64,000 nucleotides of DNA from an uncultured Prochlorococcus sp. (GCA_902536555.1 CACAXR010000005.1:1-64000), one strand, 5' to 3'. Counted from the stretch's first letter, positions 15,405-26,199 are shown. Made by a program: numbers and translations. Notes: generated by a model from the letters alone, not told the origin.

Positions 15405-15695
15405 TTGGCTGTAGATCGAGAACTTTTAAAAGAAGTTACCCAAGAACTTTGGAATACCGTAAAAAAACTAAGACCTGAGATAGATCGACAAACTCGACTT
15501 CAATTAGTTTTAAAGGCCTTATTAACTATTGGAGATTTGCCAGATCAAATGCAAGCTGCCATGGTAGTTGGCGTCTGCGCAGAAATGGATAAGAGTGATG
15601 TTGATAATATTGAAACTAATTCACAAAATAAAGATTCAGGCGGATTTGATACTTCTACAGGCAGAAAAGTAGTTAGAAGAAGTTCAGCTAAATAA
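15405..15695 (+). CDS. Hypothetical protein
   Basis: 96 aa ORF MAVDRELLKEVTQELWNTVKKLRPEIDRQTRLQLVLKALLTIGDLPDQMQAAMVVGV. Confidence 0.6.
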   Translation: MAVDRELLKEVTQELWNTVKKLRPEIDRQTRLQLVLKALLTIGDLPDQMQAAMVVGVCAEMDKSDVDNIETNSQNKDSGGFDTSTGRKVVRRSSAK

Positions 15696-15706
15696 ACCTT
15701 AAATAA

Positions 15707-15910
15707 TCATCCTTTAATTTTCTTTGATTCGTTTTTATTAAGTCTATTTAATAGGTAATATGAAATTACAAGTAAGAGAGGAACGAATATTGAATGTAAA
15801 GTCATCATTAATTCTGTTTGGCCCATTCCTATAAGATTTGTCTCGTTTGGAAGTTGTTCTGACCAAGTGCCAACTAAATGCCAGGCTTGAGGAATTGATA
15901 AGAAAAACAT
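15707..15910 (-). CDS. Small membrane protein
   Basis: 67 aa ORF with one TM segment; QAWHLVGTWSEQLP...MMTLHSIFVPLLLVISYYLLNR. Confidence 0.5.
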   Translation of the reverse strand: MFFLSIPQAWHLVGTWSEQLPNETNLIGMGQTELMMTLHSIFVPLLLVISYYLLNRLNKNESKKIKG

Positions 15911-16027
15911 ATAAGAGCTATAAGTTAAGTTTATGTTCAGATAAAGATTATCATTATTGAACGTTTTTGCTTTCTTTATTCTTATTTCTTAACTAAGTAT
16001 TTGTAGAGTTATAAAAAAGAACTTGAT

Positions 16028-17557
16028 TTATAAATTTATTTTCTTAAGAAGAGTTTTAAATTCTTTTTTACCAATAATTTTTTCAGCTGCGTAAGCGCCA
16101 CTTGCTGAAACAGCAGGAATTCCAATACCTGGAAATGTACTTGCACCGCAAGTAAATAAATTTTTTACTGGAGTTTTGCAGCCTGGGAAAAGACCTTTTG
16201 CTGCAGATAATGCAGGGCCGTAACTACCGCAATAGGTATTGGTGAATTTTTCATGAGTGATTGGGGTTCCTAGCATCTTTAAATCAATTCTTTCATCTAT
16301 ATCAGGGATGAATTTTCGCACTGCATTAAGGAATATTGAACATCTTTCTTCTTTCAAATTTCTATATTCTAATTTCTTTGGATTTAGGTTTTCCCAAATT
16401 TCCCAAGGTTCATTTGCGGGAGTATATCCATGAAGAACATGTTTCCCTTCAGGGGCCATATTTTTATCTAAAACAGATGGGATTGAAAATACAGCTATAT
16501 TTCTTTCTGCGGTTATACCTTTTTCCCACTCATCAACATGTATCGCATGTATTGGCAAATTTTCAAGACCATCAGCATCAAAACCTAAATGTATATGAAG
16601 GAAAGAATCACATTTATTAGGATTTAAAACTTTTGTATTCCATTTTTTTGAAATTTCATTTGGAATTAACTTCTTTAAATTCCAAACATCAGTATTCGCG
16701 ACAACAGATTCACAACTATAACTAGAACCATTATTAAGAGTTATACCTGTGGCTAAATTTTTATTGAAGTTAATTGTCTTTACTCTGGAAGAAAGAATTA
16801 ATTCTCCTCCATTTTTTTTAAATCCATTAATTAAGGCTTTTACGATAGATTCACTACCTCCCTTTGGGTATTCAAGGTATGAATTTGGTTCAAACCATTC
16901 GTTAAATAAAGTAGCCATCGCAGCTGTATTTGTATCATGCATTGACATACCACTTATCAAAAAGCTCAATAAATCAACCCAATTCCTGAGAAAAGGATCC
17001 TCTAGATGATTATTTACTAAATTCCCAAAGCCTTTATTAATTTTTGGCATTTGATTGATATTAGGTAAAAATTTTGAGGTTAAATTTATTAGATCTAAGA
17101 AATTTATTGATTCGGGAGAAAATGATAGTAAAGGTATTTCATTTATTATTTGGCTAAGAGGTTTTATTCCGGAAATAAATGATTCCCATTCTTTAACAGA
17201 TTTCTCACCTCTTAAAGTTTTAATTGTTTGTTTAAATGGTTCTTCCCCCACATCAAGTTTAAAATTGCCCTCTGGAACAATTACTTGCCAACCTTTGTAT
17301 TGAAATAGTTCAACTTCTTCATCAAGTAATTTAAGAATTTGCCCTAGGGGATTAATTGTCGGCCATTTACCTATTCCACTCCATAATGAAGGGCCTGATT
17401 CGAAAGTGTAACCTTTTCTTTTGAAACCGTGAGCAACACCTCCCGGCTGGGTATGCGCTTCACATATAAGTACTGTTTTACCTGATAAAGCTAAAATTGA
17501 ACCACAGCATAATCCACCTATTCCACTACCGATTATTACAACATCATACTTGTCCAT
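16028..17557 (-). CDS. crtH: FAD-dependent oxidoreductase, carotenoid isomerase (CrtH)-like
   Basis: VVIIGSGIGGLCCGSILALSGKTVLICEAHTQPGGVAHGFKRKGYTFESGPSLW; C-terminal GASTFPGIGIPAVSASGAYAAEKI. Confidence 0.8.
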   Translation of the reverse strand: MDKYDVVIIGSGIGGLCCGSILALSGKTVLICEAHTQPGGVAHGFKRKGYTFESGPSLWSGIGKWPTINPLGQILKLLDEEVELFQYKGWQVIVPEGNFKLDVGEEPFKQTIKTLRGEKSVKEWESFISGIKPLSQIINEIPLLSFSPESINFLDLINLTSKFLPNINQMPKINKGFGNLVNNHLEDPFLRNWVDLLSFLISGMSMHDTNTAAMATLFNEWFEPNSYLEYPKGGSESIVKALINGFKKNGGELILSSRVKTINFNKNLATGITLNNGSSYSCESVVANTDVWNLKKLIPNEISKKWNTKVLNPNKCDSFLHIHLGFDADGLENLPIHAIHVDEWEKGITAERNIAVFSIPSVLDKNMAPEGKHVLHGYTPANEPWEIWENLNPKKLEYRNLKEERCSIFLNAVRKFIPDIDERIDLKMLGTPITHEKFTNTYCGSYGPALSAAKGLFPGCKTPVKNLFTCGASTFPGIGIPAVSASGAYAAEKIIGKKEFKTLLKKINL

Positions 17558-17860
17558 TAAATATTTATTTACTTTACTCTTCTAGTAAAACTAATGCGTT
17601 TTAGACAAATGTATTAGTTGAAGTTGTAATACTTAGAACAACAGCAAGGAAAAATATGTAAGGGACTGCTTTTAGAGGTATGTATCCTTGGCTTTTAGAG
17701 ATAAAATCCATTAACTTAGTTACTTTGTGTAAACATACTAACGAGATCTTGTTCCTTATGTGTGCCAAAAAATTATTTTTTTGGAAATATATTGAAACAA
17801 AGAAATCTTTTTGGAGAGATTTTTTAACTAAGAACATTTTTTATGAAGTTATCTTAGTAT

Positions 17861-18370
17861 TTGATTCTTAGTTTAAAATCTATTATGAAATACTTTCCTG
17901 ATATTAATGAGATAAAACTATTAGAAAAAAATTCCCAAAAAAATGGTAGCGGAATTTTATATGAGGAATTGTTAGGAATATGGAAGTTTAAGTATGTATG
18001 GGGAAAGGAGTCAGATGAAATCAAAAATATACCCAGTTCGATTCTCCAAGTTTTGTCGGCAAGACTCGAATTGAAAAGTAAAAATAAAGAGGATCAAATA
18101 AATTATGAAATAAAAAATTCAATTAATTTCGGATTATTAAATATTACTTTTATAGGCAGCGCAGAATTAAAAGGGATTAGACCTTTATTGGCTTTCTATT
18201 TTGAAGAATTGAAAATTAGTATAAGTAGTTTTCCTATATTTAATAAGGAATTAAAAAAACCAGAAGATAAAAAAATGCCTTTTTTCTCACTTGTAGGAAT
18301 TAGCACTAAAGATAATTGGTTATGTGCTCGAGGCAGGGGCGGAGGGCTTGCAATATGGGTTAAGTCTTAA
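17861..18370 (+). CDS. Conserved hypothetical protein
   Basis: 169 aa ORF ending FSLVGISTKDNWLCARGRGGGLAIWVKS. Confidence 0.6.
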   Translation: MILSLKSIMKYFPDINEIKLLEKNSQKNGSGILYEELLGIWKFKYVWGKESDEIKNIPSSILQVLSARLELKSKNKEDQINYEIKNSINFGLLNITFIGSAELKGIRPLLAFYFEELKISISSFPIFNKELKKPEDKKMPFFSLVGISTKDNWLCARGRGGGLAIWVKS

Positions 18371-18371
18371 T

Positions 18372-18587
18372 TTAGTGGTATTCTCCAGGGTGATCTACCT
18401 TTCTTACGGTAACTTTATCAACTTTTTGTCCATTAAATCTTAAGAGATCATCTCCTGAAAAGTCATAACCTAAGCGTTGACCTATAAGGGCTACATCATC
18501 TGCTGTAGAGGATGTAATAACCTGCTTTTTTAATTCTTCATCAGATTGCATCTTAATTAAAAATTTTCTTATTTCAGAAAAACTCAT
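18372..18587 (-). CDS. Nif11-domain-like small protein
   Basis: MSFSEIRKFLIKMQSDEELKKQVITSSTADDVALIGQRLGYDFSGDDLLRF. Confidence 0.65.
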   Translation of the reverse strand: MSFSEIRKFLIKMQSDEELKKQVITSSTADDVALIGQRLGYDFSGDDLLRFNGQKVDKVTVRKVDHPGEYH

Positions 18588-18678
18588 TACTAGAATTTGA
18601 TTGATTGATGTTAAAGAAATTTATAAAATCTTTTTCTTAGCAAGAACAAGATAAATAGATAATCATTATACTATTTTT

Positions 18679-18996
18679 ATGACTTACTTATTCCTCTATA
18701 TAGTTGGCATGATTTTAATATGGTGGATATATCGTGTTGGTTGGCTTGAGGCTCTCAAAACAGTAATTAAAGTTATAGTTCCCTCAGCGCTTATTATTTT
18801 ATTTAACTTAAAAGCCGGAAGATTACTTTTTAAAAGTCCTGTAGTCGGTTTATTAAGCGCTTTGCCTACCTCTATTTTTATTTTTAGAGGGTCATTGCCT
18901 TTAGTTAGTTATATAAATAACTGGATTGAAAATAAAATAAATAAGTATGATGATTCGGAAGTTATAGATACTGATTCTGTGCCTTTAGATGATTAA
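18679..18996 (+). CDS. Small membrane protein
   Basis: 105 aa ORF with 2-3 hydrophobic stretches. Confidence 0.6.
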   Translation: MTYLFLYIVGMILIWWIYRVGWLEALKTVIKVIVPSALIILFNLKAGRLLFKSPVVGLLSALPTSIFIFRGSLPLVSYINNWIENKINKYDDSEVIDTDSVPLDD

Positions 18997-18997
18997 T

Positions 18998-19390
18998 TTA
19001 ATCAAATCCAAGAAATAATTCTTTGTGTACAACAAGAACATCAAATAAAGTTGTTCCATTAATAGGACTTAATGGGATTTTGTCTATATTCAATGCTTCT
19101 GCGCAAATTAAATGAGCATCCCATTTTGTATCGTGATCACTTATTTCAATTGACCACTCAATTACTTTTTTGAAATGATCTGGCATCTCCGAACCAATTT
19201 TTCTGCAAATTTGACATAAAACTGACAAAAGAGGAGGTTTTGATGGCCTTTTTAAATCTTTAATAAGACTTGGTTGTGTAAAAACACTTGTATAGCGGAT
19301 ATAGTCTATCAATTCATATTCTTCTTTAGTAAGAGCTGCTTTATCTAATGCTCTTTCAAATTCGTCTATGGGGGTTATGGGCCTATCCAA
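18998..19390 (-). CDS. Hypothetical protein
   Basis: 130 aa ORF with LLSVLCQICRKIGSEMPDHFKKVIEWSIEISDHDTKWDAHLICAEAL. Confidence 0.6.
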   Translation of the reverse strand: MDRPITPIDEFERALDKAALTKEEYELIDYIRYTSVFTQPSLIKDLKRPSKPPLLSVLCQICRKIGSEMPDHFKKVIEWSIEISDHDTKWDAHLICAEALNIDKIPLSPINGTTLFDVLVVHKELFLGFD

Positions 19391-19394
19391 GATA

Positions 19395-19661
19395 TTATTT
19401 TTTGCTGTTTTCTGAATCTATTTTTTCTTGATTAATTTCATTGGTTTGATTGCTTTTTATAGATTTAGGAGATTCATCTTTATCTTCTTCGTTCATAACT
19501 TGATCGATTTCATTTTGAAATTCATTAGACGCTTTTTTAAGACTTTTCAAAGTTTTCCCAAGCTGTTTTCCTAATTCTGGAAGCTTTTTTGGACCAAAAA
19601 TTAAAAGAGCTAAGATAAGTATTACAGTAACTTCAGGCAAACCTACACCAAAAATATTCAT
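19395..19661 (-). CDS. tatA: Sec-independent translocase TatA/TatB family
   Basis: GVGLPEVTVILILALLIFGPKKLPELGKQLGKTLKSLKKASNEF. Confidence 0.92.
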   Translation of the reverse strand: MNIFGVGLPEVTVILILALLIFGPKKLPELGKQLGKTLKSLKKASNEFQNEIDQVMNEEDKDESPKSIKSNQTNEINQEKIDSENSKK

Positions 19662-20064
19662 AACTGATAACTATTTAACTAATTAGGAAATCTACTATTA
19701 AATATAGTCAAATCATGAGAAAATTTCATTCTCGGGACAGCTTTTTTAATATTAAAAAATTTTGAAAAATATTATTGTTATTAATACGCCTTTAAAGAAA
19801 ACTAACCAAAGTAATTGATAATCACTCAATTTGAATTTTTTTTGGTACCAATTTATAAGTGTTTTATGTTTATCTATTAATTTTCTCATTTTCACCAAGA
19901 TTATTTATTACTATCACTTATTTTATCTTAATTTCTTTTATTATTATTTAATAGAAATCCTAAATTCTACTCAAGTTAGTTTTTCTATTAAATTTAAATC
20001 TTTTTCTAAATTAATTTTTTTCTAAATTATTGAAACTATTCGCTGAATATTTACTATTTAAAAA

Positions 20065-20304
20065 ATGAAGTACTTATTTGTTGTTTTCCCCCTTTTTTTT
20101 CTAATTTATCCAGCTGAAGCCGTTACCACAAAAATGTTTAAAGTATTGGATACGTGTGCAAGATATAGGCTCGGTGAGATTAATGATATTGAGACTATAG
20201 AAAAACTAAAATTAAAATTAATAAATTCTTCCACTAGTCAGCCAAAGGACTTAGTAAAAAAATATTGTTCAGTATTTACTCCAAATGAAAAAATTGAATT
20301 TTAA
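20065..20304 (+). CDS. Small exported hypothetical protein
   Basis: 79 aa, signal-like N-terminus MKYLFVVFPLFFLIYPAEA. Confidence 0.5.
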   Translation: MKYLFVVFPLFFLIYPAEAVTTKMFKVLDTCARYRLGEINDIETIEKLKLKLINSSTSQPKDLVKKYCSVFTPNEKIEF

Positions 20305-20605
20305 TTTTAGCAATACATATTTAATTATTCTTTTTTGAATAATCTTTAGCTTTGTTTCGTATTCCTTTAACTTTTTTAAAATTGGTTATTTTTAAATTAA
20401 AAATAACTCCCAAAAAAAGAATAAGAAATAAAAAAATATAAATTATTAATTCCATATTATTGAATCAATAGATTCACCCTAGTTTATTTCAATAATTTTT
20501 TAGTATCTTTTAAGACAAAAAAACTGACTTTAATATCAGTTATTTTACTTTATGGCCACAAAAAAAACATATTAACCTCTAATATGGAACTTTATAAGAA
20601 TCATT

Positions 20606-21055
20606 GTGAAGATTGGAGATAAAATTCCAGAATTTTCTTTACTGGATCAAAATGGAATTAAAAGATCAAATAAGGGATTAAAAAATCCCCTCGTTCTGTT
20701 TTTTTATCCAAAAGATGATACCCCGGGCTGCACTATAGAAGTTTGCGGATTTAGAGATAAATATGACTTATTTAAAGTATTAGGTGCGCAAGTTTGGGGA
20801 GTGAGTAATGGAAGTACCTCAAGTCATTTAGCATTTGCCAATAAAAATAAATTACAATATCCACTACTTTGCGATACGAATGACTCTCTTAGGAAAACTT
20901 TTAAAGTTCCTAAAGTATTAGGTTTTATGGATGGGAGGGTAACTTACGTTATTGATCGCAAAGGAACAGTTAGGCATATTTTTAGAGATTTATTGAATGG
21001 TCCTGAACACATTAAAGAGTCTATTAGAGTACTTAAGGAAATTCAAAATCAATAA
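20606..21055 (+). CDS. bcp: Thioredoxin-dependent peroxiredoxin (Bcp/PrxQ)
   Basis: FFYPKDDTPGCTIEVCGFRDKYDLF active site. Confidence 0.94.
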   Translation: MKIGDKIPEFSLLDQNGIKRSNKGLKNPLVLFFYPKDDTPGCTIEVCGFRDKYDLFKVLGAQVWGVSNGSTSSHLAFANKNKLQYPLLCDTNDSLRKTFKVPKVLGFMDGRVTYVIDRKGTVRHIFRDLLNGPEHIKESIRVLKEIQNQ

Positions 21056-21118
21056 ATTATTTAAAGAACTTTAGATTAACGAGTTTTGTTTTATTATAGT
21101 TTTATATATTTTTAATAT

Positions 21119-21391
21119 ATGAAAAAAATTGGAATGCAGGCTGTTGATCTTGCTATTCAAAATGGAGTAGATCTTGACGGTACTCCAATCCCTCAAAAAA
21201 TGTTAGATCTATATAACAGAATTATGGATGAGGAGAATAAAAGACAAAGGAGTGGTGTTAAAAAATCAATGAGAAATAGATGTGTCAAAACGGGTTCTAA
21301 GCATTTTGATAAAGAAACATTGAATCAATTATTAATAGAATCAGGATGGGAAGGTCTTAAAGAAAAGGAAATTTTATTTTTTTATAACTAA
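21119..21391 (+). CDS. Hypothetical protein
   Basis: 90 aa ORF MKKIGMQAVDLAIQNGVDLDGTPIPQKMLDLYNRIMDEENKRQRSG. Confidence 0.55.
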   Translation: MKKIGMQAVDLAIQNGVDLDGTPIPQKMLDLYNRIMDEENKRQRSGVKKSMRNRCVKTGSKHFDKETLNQLLIESGWEGLKEKEILFFYN

Positions 21392-21491
21392 AAAATTTTT
21401 TAATTATCCTAAAAATCATTTATGGCAATTGATTATTTAAATTAAGAAACTGAGAACTAATTAAATATTTTTTTAGATCTAATTTTTTGAA

Positions 21492-21836
21492 TTATTTAAA
21501 CCATCCTTTTTTTTTAGAGGAGATTATTTTCTCTTTTTCAGCTTTTGTTTTATTACTTGCTTTTTTGAATGCCAAGTTGGCTTCTATAACTGTAACTATT
21601 GATATAAAAAAAAGACCGGAAATTCCAATTATTTGTTCACTTTGAGAGGGTTCTGAATCTCCTTGTAAAAAAAAACCTAAAGCGAACCATGCAGTACTAA
21701 CAGTGATGGTAAGAAAGTAGGGTTTCCATCTTCTTTGATATAAGTAACCCGATCCTAAACCAGGAAGAAAATTTAAAAAAGATGCTACCCATCCTTTTGA
21801 AGATGCAAGTATTTCGTCTCTCGAGGGATAAGACAT
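21492..21836 (-). CDS. Membrane protein
   Basis: 114 aa ORF with FLNFLPGLGSGYLYQRRWKPYFLTITVSTAWFALG. Confidence 0.6.
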   Translation of the reverse strand: MSYPSRDEILASSKGWVASFLNFLPGLGSGYLYQRRWKPYFLTITVSTAWFALGFFLQGDSEPSQSEQIIGISGLFFISIVTVIEANLAFKKASNKTKAEKEKIISSKKKGWFK

Positions 21837-22012
21837 CTATATTAGGTATTTATTAAATGTGAGTTTATATATGCAAAAGATATTGCTGCAGAAATTACCC
21901 AGCTAAAGGGTAAGAACATTCTTATTTTTTCTTTATTTTTGTTCATTCTTTAATTATGGAAAATATTTTTAAAATCTGTGGATTTAATGGATTCCTTAAG
22001 ATTAAAAGAATT

Positions 22013-22038
22013 AAAAAAGACGGTTTTTAACCGTCTTT
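22013..22038 (-). terminator. Rho-independent terminator downstream of the 22066-22302 minus-strand gene
   Basis: aaagacggtt ttt aaccgtcttt, 10 bp stem; T run on the minus strand. Confidence 0.7.
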
Positions 22039-22065
22039 GGAAAAAGTAATTTCTCTAAAAATAAA

Positions 22066-22302
22066 TTATTTATCTTTTGAGGCTGAGAGTACTTTAAGTT
22101 CTTTTTCTACTTCTTTTTCTCTCTCTTCAAGATGTTTTAGTTGAGCTTTAAAAGCATCTTCAAGTCTTACTTTCTGTTTTGTAATTTCATCAAGCTCTTC
22201 TTGATGTTGGTTTTTCTTTAACTCCTTCATTTCACTATCAGAAATAACATATACTGGGCGATATGAAGGCGTTTCAAAAAGAATATCAAAAATTGAATAC
22301 AT
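22066..22302 (-). CDS. Hypothetical protein with coiled-coil region
   Basis: 78 aa ORF, LEEREKEVEKELKVL C-terminus. Confidence 0.5.
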   Translation of the reverse strand: MYSIFDILFETPSYRPVYVISDSEMKELKKNQHQEELDEITKQKVRLEDAFKAQLKHLEEREKEVEKELKVLSASKDK

Positions 22303-22506
22303 AAGTGACCTTTGAATTAGTACAAATTCAATATCTGATAATTCTTTGAAATATGAAAGGATAAATACCGAAGATATTGATACGGCAAATACACCGAATT
22401 TCGGTTTACCTAACTTAACCGCCCAGTATTTACCGATCGAATTTTAAGGTATGCTTTAAAGTATACAGGAGATGATTCTAAAGATCTAAATCAAAAAGAA
22501 CTAAAA

Positions 22507-22935
22507 ATGGATATAAAAATTACTAAAACATTAGTAATCCCGTCCAATGAAATTAAGTGGCGATTTTCCAGATCCTCAGGCCCTGGAGGACAAAATGTAA
22601 ATAAAATTGAAAGTAGAGTAGAGATTATTTTTAATTTGGAAGATTCCAAAGTATTAAATGATTATCAGAAAGAAATTCTTAAGAGAAACTTGAAAAACAA
22701 ACTAGTGAATAATACCTTATGTTTAGCGGTTCAAGAGCACAGAAATCAATTATTAAATAGGCAGCTAGCTTTAATGAAATTAAGTTCAATCCTAAAAAAT
22801 GCTTTAAATAAACCATTTAAATTAAGAAAATCTACACAACCCACTAAAGCATCACAAAAGAAAAGAGTTGAGGTTAAGAAAAAACGTGGCGAATTGAAAA
22901 AAAGTAGACAAAAAGAAAAAATATATCAAATATGA
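22507..22935 (+). CDS. arfB: ArfB-like peptide chain release factor family
   Basis: RSSGPGGQNVNKIESRVEI GGQ motif; basic C-terminal tail. Confidence 0.88.
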   Translation: MDIKITKTLVIPSNEIKWRFSRSSGPGGQNVNKIESRVEIIFNLEDSKVLNDYQKEILKRNLKNKLVNNTLCLAVQEHRNQLLNRQLALMKLSSILKNALNKPFKLRKSTQPTKASQKKRVEVKKKRGELKKSRQKEKIYQI

Positions 22936-23006
22936 ATAAACTAAATAAATATTTTCCTCGCAGATTGTAATCAAACATGTGATAAATTAAATTTTATTTT
23001 GGTTTA

Positions 23007-23255
23007 TTGAATTCAACTAATGATTTCTGGTTAATTGACTCCAATTTTGTAGGGGTGATGCGTTTTTACAAAGATAAAGAACATTCTGATAAATCTATTG
23101 ATTATATGTTTATTGAAGAAGGAATTATTATGGGAATTCATGGAGAAAATCCTCCATTAATGAAAACTAGAAAAAAAATTGTTATAGAAGAAGCAAGATT
23201 ATTGTGGCAAAAATTGTTAAATGAAGGTTGGCAAAAAACTAATAAAAAATGGTGA
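23007..23255 (+). CDS. DUF1651 family small protein
   Basis: DFWLIDSNFVGVMRFYKD...MGIHGENPPLMKTRKKIVIEEARLLWQKLLNEGWQ; paralogue of 34741-35007. Confidence 0.65.
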   Translation: MNSTNDFWLIDSNFVGVMRFYKDKEHSDKSIDYMFIEEGIIMGIHGENPPLMKTRKKIVIEEARLLWQKLLNEGWQKTNKKW

Positions 23256-23539
23256 GGAAATTCTACAAAAACTTTTTTCATTTCAGAAAATAAATGAACC
23301 TTTAGGGTATAGCCAGTAAATTTTTTCCTGTTGTAATAATTTCTTTTTTTGGATGTCGTTTTCATATCTTCTTAACATCATTAGATAGTTTGTAACTCCA
23401 AAAATTACTAAAAAGACAATAAATCTTATTCCTGCCTCAAAGTTCATATGAGAATTAAGCTTTATTTTAATCTGACAATTACTAATTAAAAATCAATCAG
23501 TATTTATATCTAATTTTAAGGAACCTATATCTTATTTAA

Positions 23540-24403
23540 TTAAATTTTTGATTTTTTTTTCAGAATAAAAAAATATAAAAAACATAAAAAAAATAACAGT
23601 GAAATACCCCAAAAACCACCTAATGGATTTGAATTAATATTTCCTGGGCCTTTTAACCAAATTGGGACATCTTTTGATATTTTAAATAAACCATTATTTA
23701 CTAAAAACCAACCTCCCACAAGTCCTCCATGTAAACCTATACAACCCCATAATGAGTTATCATCTTTCAGTCTCACAAATGCTAAAAATATACCGAGTAA
23801 AAATAATCCAGATAGTATGCTTACCATTTGCCAAAGAGGCAAATTAAATCCAATATGTACAATGCTAAATATTAATGATTGAGAAATTAAGGCTTTTTTT
23901 AAACCAAATTGATTTTTTAATTCTTCTAGAAGCCAGCCTCTAAAGATAAGTTCTTCAGCAAATCCTACTCCGAAGATCAAAAGTAAGCTATTAATCAAAA
24001 TATCTATTGATATTTCGCCTAACCAAATACCATCTTTAAAAAGAATTATAGGGATTAAAATTGCTGATAATAAAATGATTGCTCCAAGGAAACCTTTTAA
24101 AAAATAAAAACATAGCTTAATATTTCTATTTGTTTTCTTTATTCCAACTAATTTCCAAACATTTTTTAATTTCCATCGTACTTCAAACCATTTTGGTAAT
24201 GAAATAACAAAAATTAAAAAAGTTATAATCGTGCCGATTAAAGAGATATTTTCTTTTTCAATTCCTACAAAAATAAGAGGAGTTGCTAAAATCCAACCCA
24301 GAAAATATAGAAAAGGAATGAATATAATAGTTGAAATTATTTTAGGTCTTAAAATAAAAATTTTAAGATATATGCATCTAATTCTCTGAAAAATAATATT
24401 CAT
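23540..24403 (-). CDS. CPBP-family intramembrane metalloprotease
   Basis: GFAEELIFRGWLLEEL and SLIFSIVHIGFN motifs, multiple TM segments. Confidence 0.85.
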   Translation of the reverse strand: MNIIFQRIRCIYLKIFILRPKIISTIIFIPFLYFLGWILATPLIFVGIEKENISLIGTIITFLIFVISLPKWFEVRWKLKNVWKLVGIKKTNRNIKLCFYFLKGFLGAIILLSAILIPIILFKDGIWLGEISIDILINSLLLIFGVGFAEELIFRGWLLEELKNQFGLKKALISQSLIFSIVHIGFNLPLWQMVSILSGLFLLGIFLAFVRLKDDNSLWGCIGLHGGLVGGWFLVNNGLFKISKDVPIWLKGPGNINSNPLGGFWGISLLFFLCFLYFFILKKKSKI

Positions 24404-24498
24404 TATGAAAATCGAATTCTCGTTAATTTCTTAAAAAGATAATATAATCTGACTTTATTAAACATTTGATTATTTGAATATTAACTTAAAAATATTCA

Positions 24499-25332
24499 TT
24501 AAACTATTAAAGTTTCATTTGGAAGAATAATTCTTTTTTCTTTTAAAGAGAAATTAGAAGGAACTAAGAATTCTTTTTTAGAATTCGACAAGAAAGATGC
24601 CCACCAAGAAAATGTACTATTGCTCAGTATAGCTAAACTTGAAGATCTTATAATATTAAAATCATTTTTTATAGAATTTGATTTAAGAATTGAAATTTTT
24701 AAATCTATAAAATATTTTTTCATCTCTTTTATAATTTCTTTACCATATTCTCGATCTTCAGAAATAACCTTGAAAGTATTAAATCCCTTTCTAAGTGCAT
24801 ATGCAATTGCTTTTTTATAATATAAATTATCACAAATATTAAGGTGTTTTATTTTAAGGAAGTCACCTCCCCTTACATGGATAATTACATTTTCATTACA
24901 AATTTTAATATGCTCTCTACTCAAGGAAATAGGTCTTAATTTTAATTGACTAAATAAATTATTTATTTCTTCATACTTCCAGTTGTAGATGAAATAACCA
25001 TCAAAAAATAATAATTTTTTATTAAAAAAATAAGAATTTTTTAAATAAAAGTTCCTATCATTTACACCTATGTATGGTACATAACTGCCAAATCTTAGTG
25101 CTGCAGAACTTCTTGCTAAAAATCTTGTAAATAAATTTATTTTTCTGGAATTATCATAATAAAGCCAATCAGGAATTTCAAAAATATAATTGAGGCAATT
25201 TTCTCTTTTGGGGATGTGAATATCTCCTAGGAAGGAAATTATTACTTTTTCGTTCTTATTACGATATTTCAAAAATGCTGCGGTTTGAAATAATTGATTA
25301 CCTAATCCTCCAAGCATTCTAGAAAAAAGCAT
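24499..25332 (-). CDS. GT11 alpha-1,2-fucosyltransferase-like glycosyltransferase
   Basis: MLGGLGNQLFQ N-terminus, VIIHVRGGDF, LAILSNSTFSWWASFLS. Confidence 0.85.
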   Translation of the reverse strand: MLFSRMLGGLGNQLFQTAAFLKYRNKNEKVIISFLGDIHIPKRENCLNYIFEIPDWLYYDNSRKINLFTRFLARSSAALRFGSYVPYIGVNDRNFYLKNSYFFNKKLLFFDGYFIYNWKYEEINNLFSQLKLRPISLSREHIKICNENVIIHVRGGDFLKIKHLNICDNLYYKKAIAYALRKGFNTFKVISEDREYGKEIIKEMKKYFIDLKISILKSNSIKNDFNIIRSSSLAILSNSTFSWWASFLSNSKKEFLVPSNFSLKEKRIILPNETLIV

Positions 25333-25431
25333 TTTTTAAATAAAAAATATAAAGTTAATAAAAAGATTCTTTAGATGGTTCTAAACTTATATTAAGTATA
25401 TAATTTTAAGTTAATGTTATTTAAATTCTAA

Positions 25432-26199
25432 TTGAAAAAATATCCAATTTATAAAAAAAATTCATCTTACTTATTTAATATAGTAGTCCCTTTATTCAAT
25501 GCTGAGAAATATATAGAAAAGTGCCTTAATTCTATTATTAAGCAATCTTATAAAAAATTTCATGTTCAAATAGTCGATGATTGTTCTACTGATTCTTCTT
25601 ATGAAGTCGCTTATTCAATATGTAAAAAGCATAAGAATTTTGAGATAATTAAAAATTCCAGGAGATTAGGAGCATTAAATAATATTTTTAATTTGCTTAA
25701 TAAAAAAATAGAAAAACCATCTCGGACCATTGATATTTTAATTGATGGAGATGATTACTTATATAGTGGTGATGTTTTAAATATTCTTAACGAAAAGTAT
25801 GCAGAAACAGATTGTTTAATTACATATGGTTCGCATTTATGCTCAAAAGGTGTGCGAGGTAAAAAATATCCAGGCTTAATAAGAAGATTTAACTTATATA
25901 GAGAATATTTTTGGTACGCCTCCCATTTAAGAACTTTTAGACATGATTTGTGGTTATCTGTTGATAAGAATGATTTATTAGATAAAAATAGAAAATACTA
26001 TTCTGTTGCTTGGGATCTGGCAATAATGTTCCCGATGTTAGAAATGGCAGGCTCACGTCAAGAGTTTGTTAAGGATGTTCTATATGTATATAACGATGAG
26101 AATCCCATCAGTGATCATAAAATAAGAAGAAAACAACAAATATTAGCTGCAAAAGAAATAAGAAAAAAAGTAAAATATTGTAAGAAAGATTTTATTTGA
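25432..26199 (+). CDS. GT2-family glycosyltransferase
   Basis: FNIVVPLFNAEKYIEKCLNSIIKQSYKKFHVQIVDDCSTDSS, ILIDGDDYL. Confidence 0.88.
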   Translation: MKKYPIYKKNSSYLFNIVVPLFNAEKYIEKCLNSIIKQSYKKFHVQIVDDCSTDSSYEVAYSICKKHKNFEIIKNSRRLGALNNIFNLLNKKIEKPSRTIDILIDGDDYLYSGDVLNILNEKYAETDCLITYGSHLCSKGVRGKKYPGLIRRFNLYREYFWYASHLRTFRHDLWLSVDKNDLLDKNRKYYSVAWDLAIMFPMLEMAGSRQEFVKDVLYVYNDENPISDHKIRRKQQILAAKEIRKKVKYCKKDFI

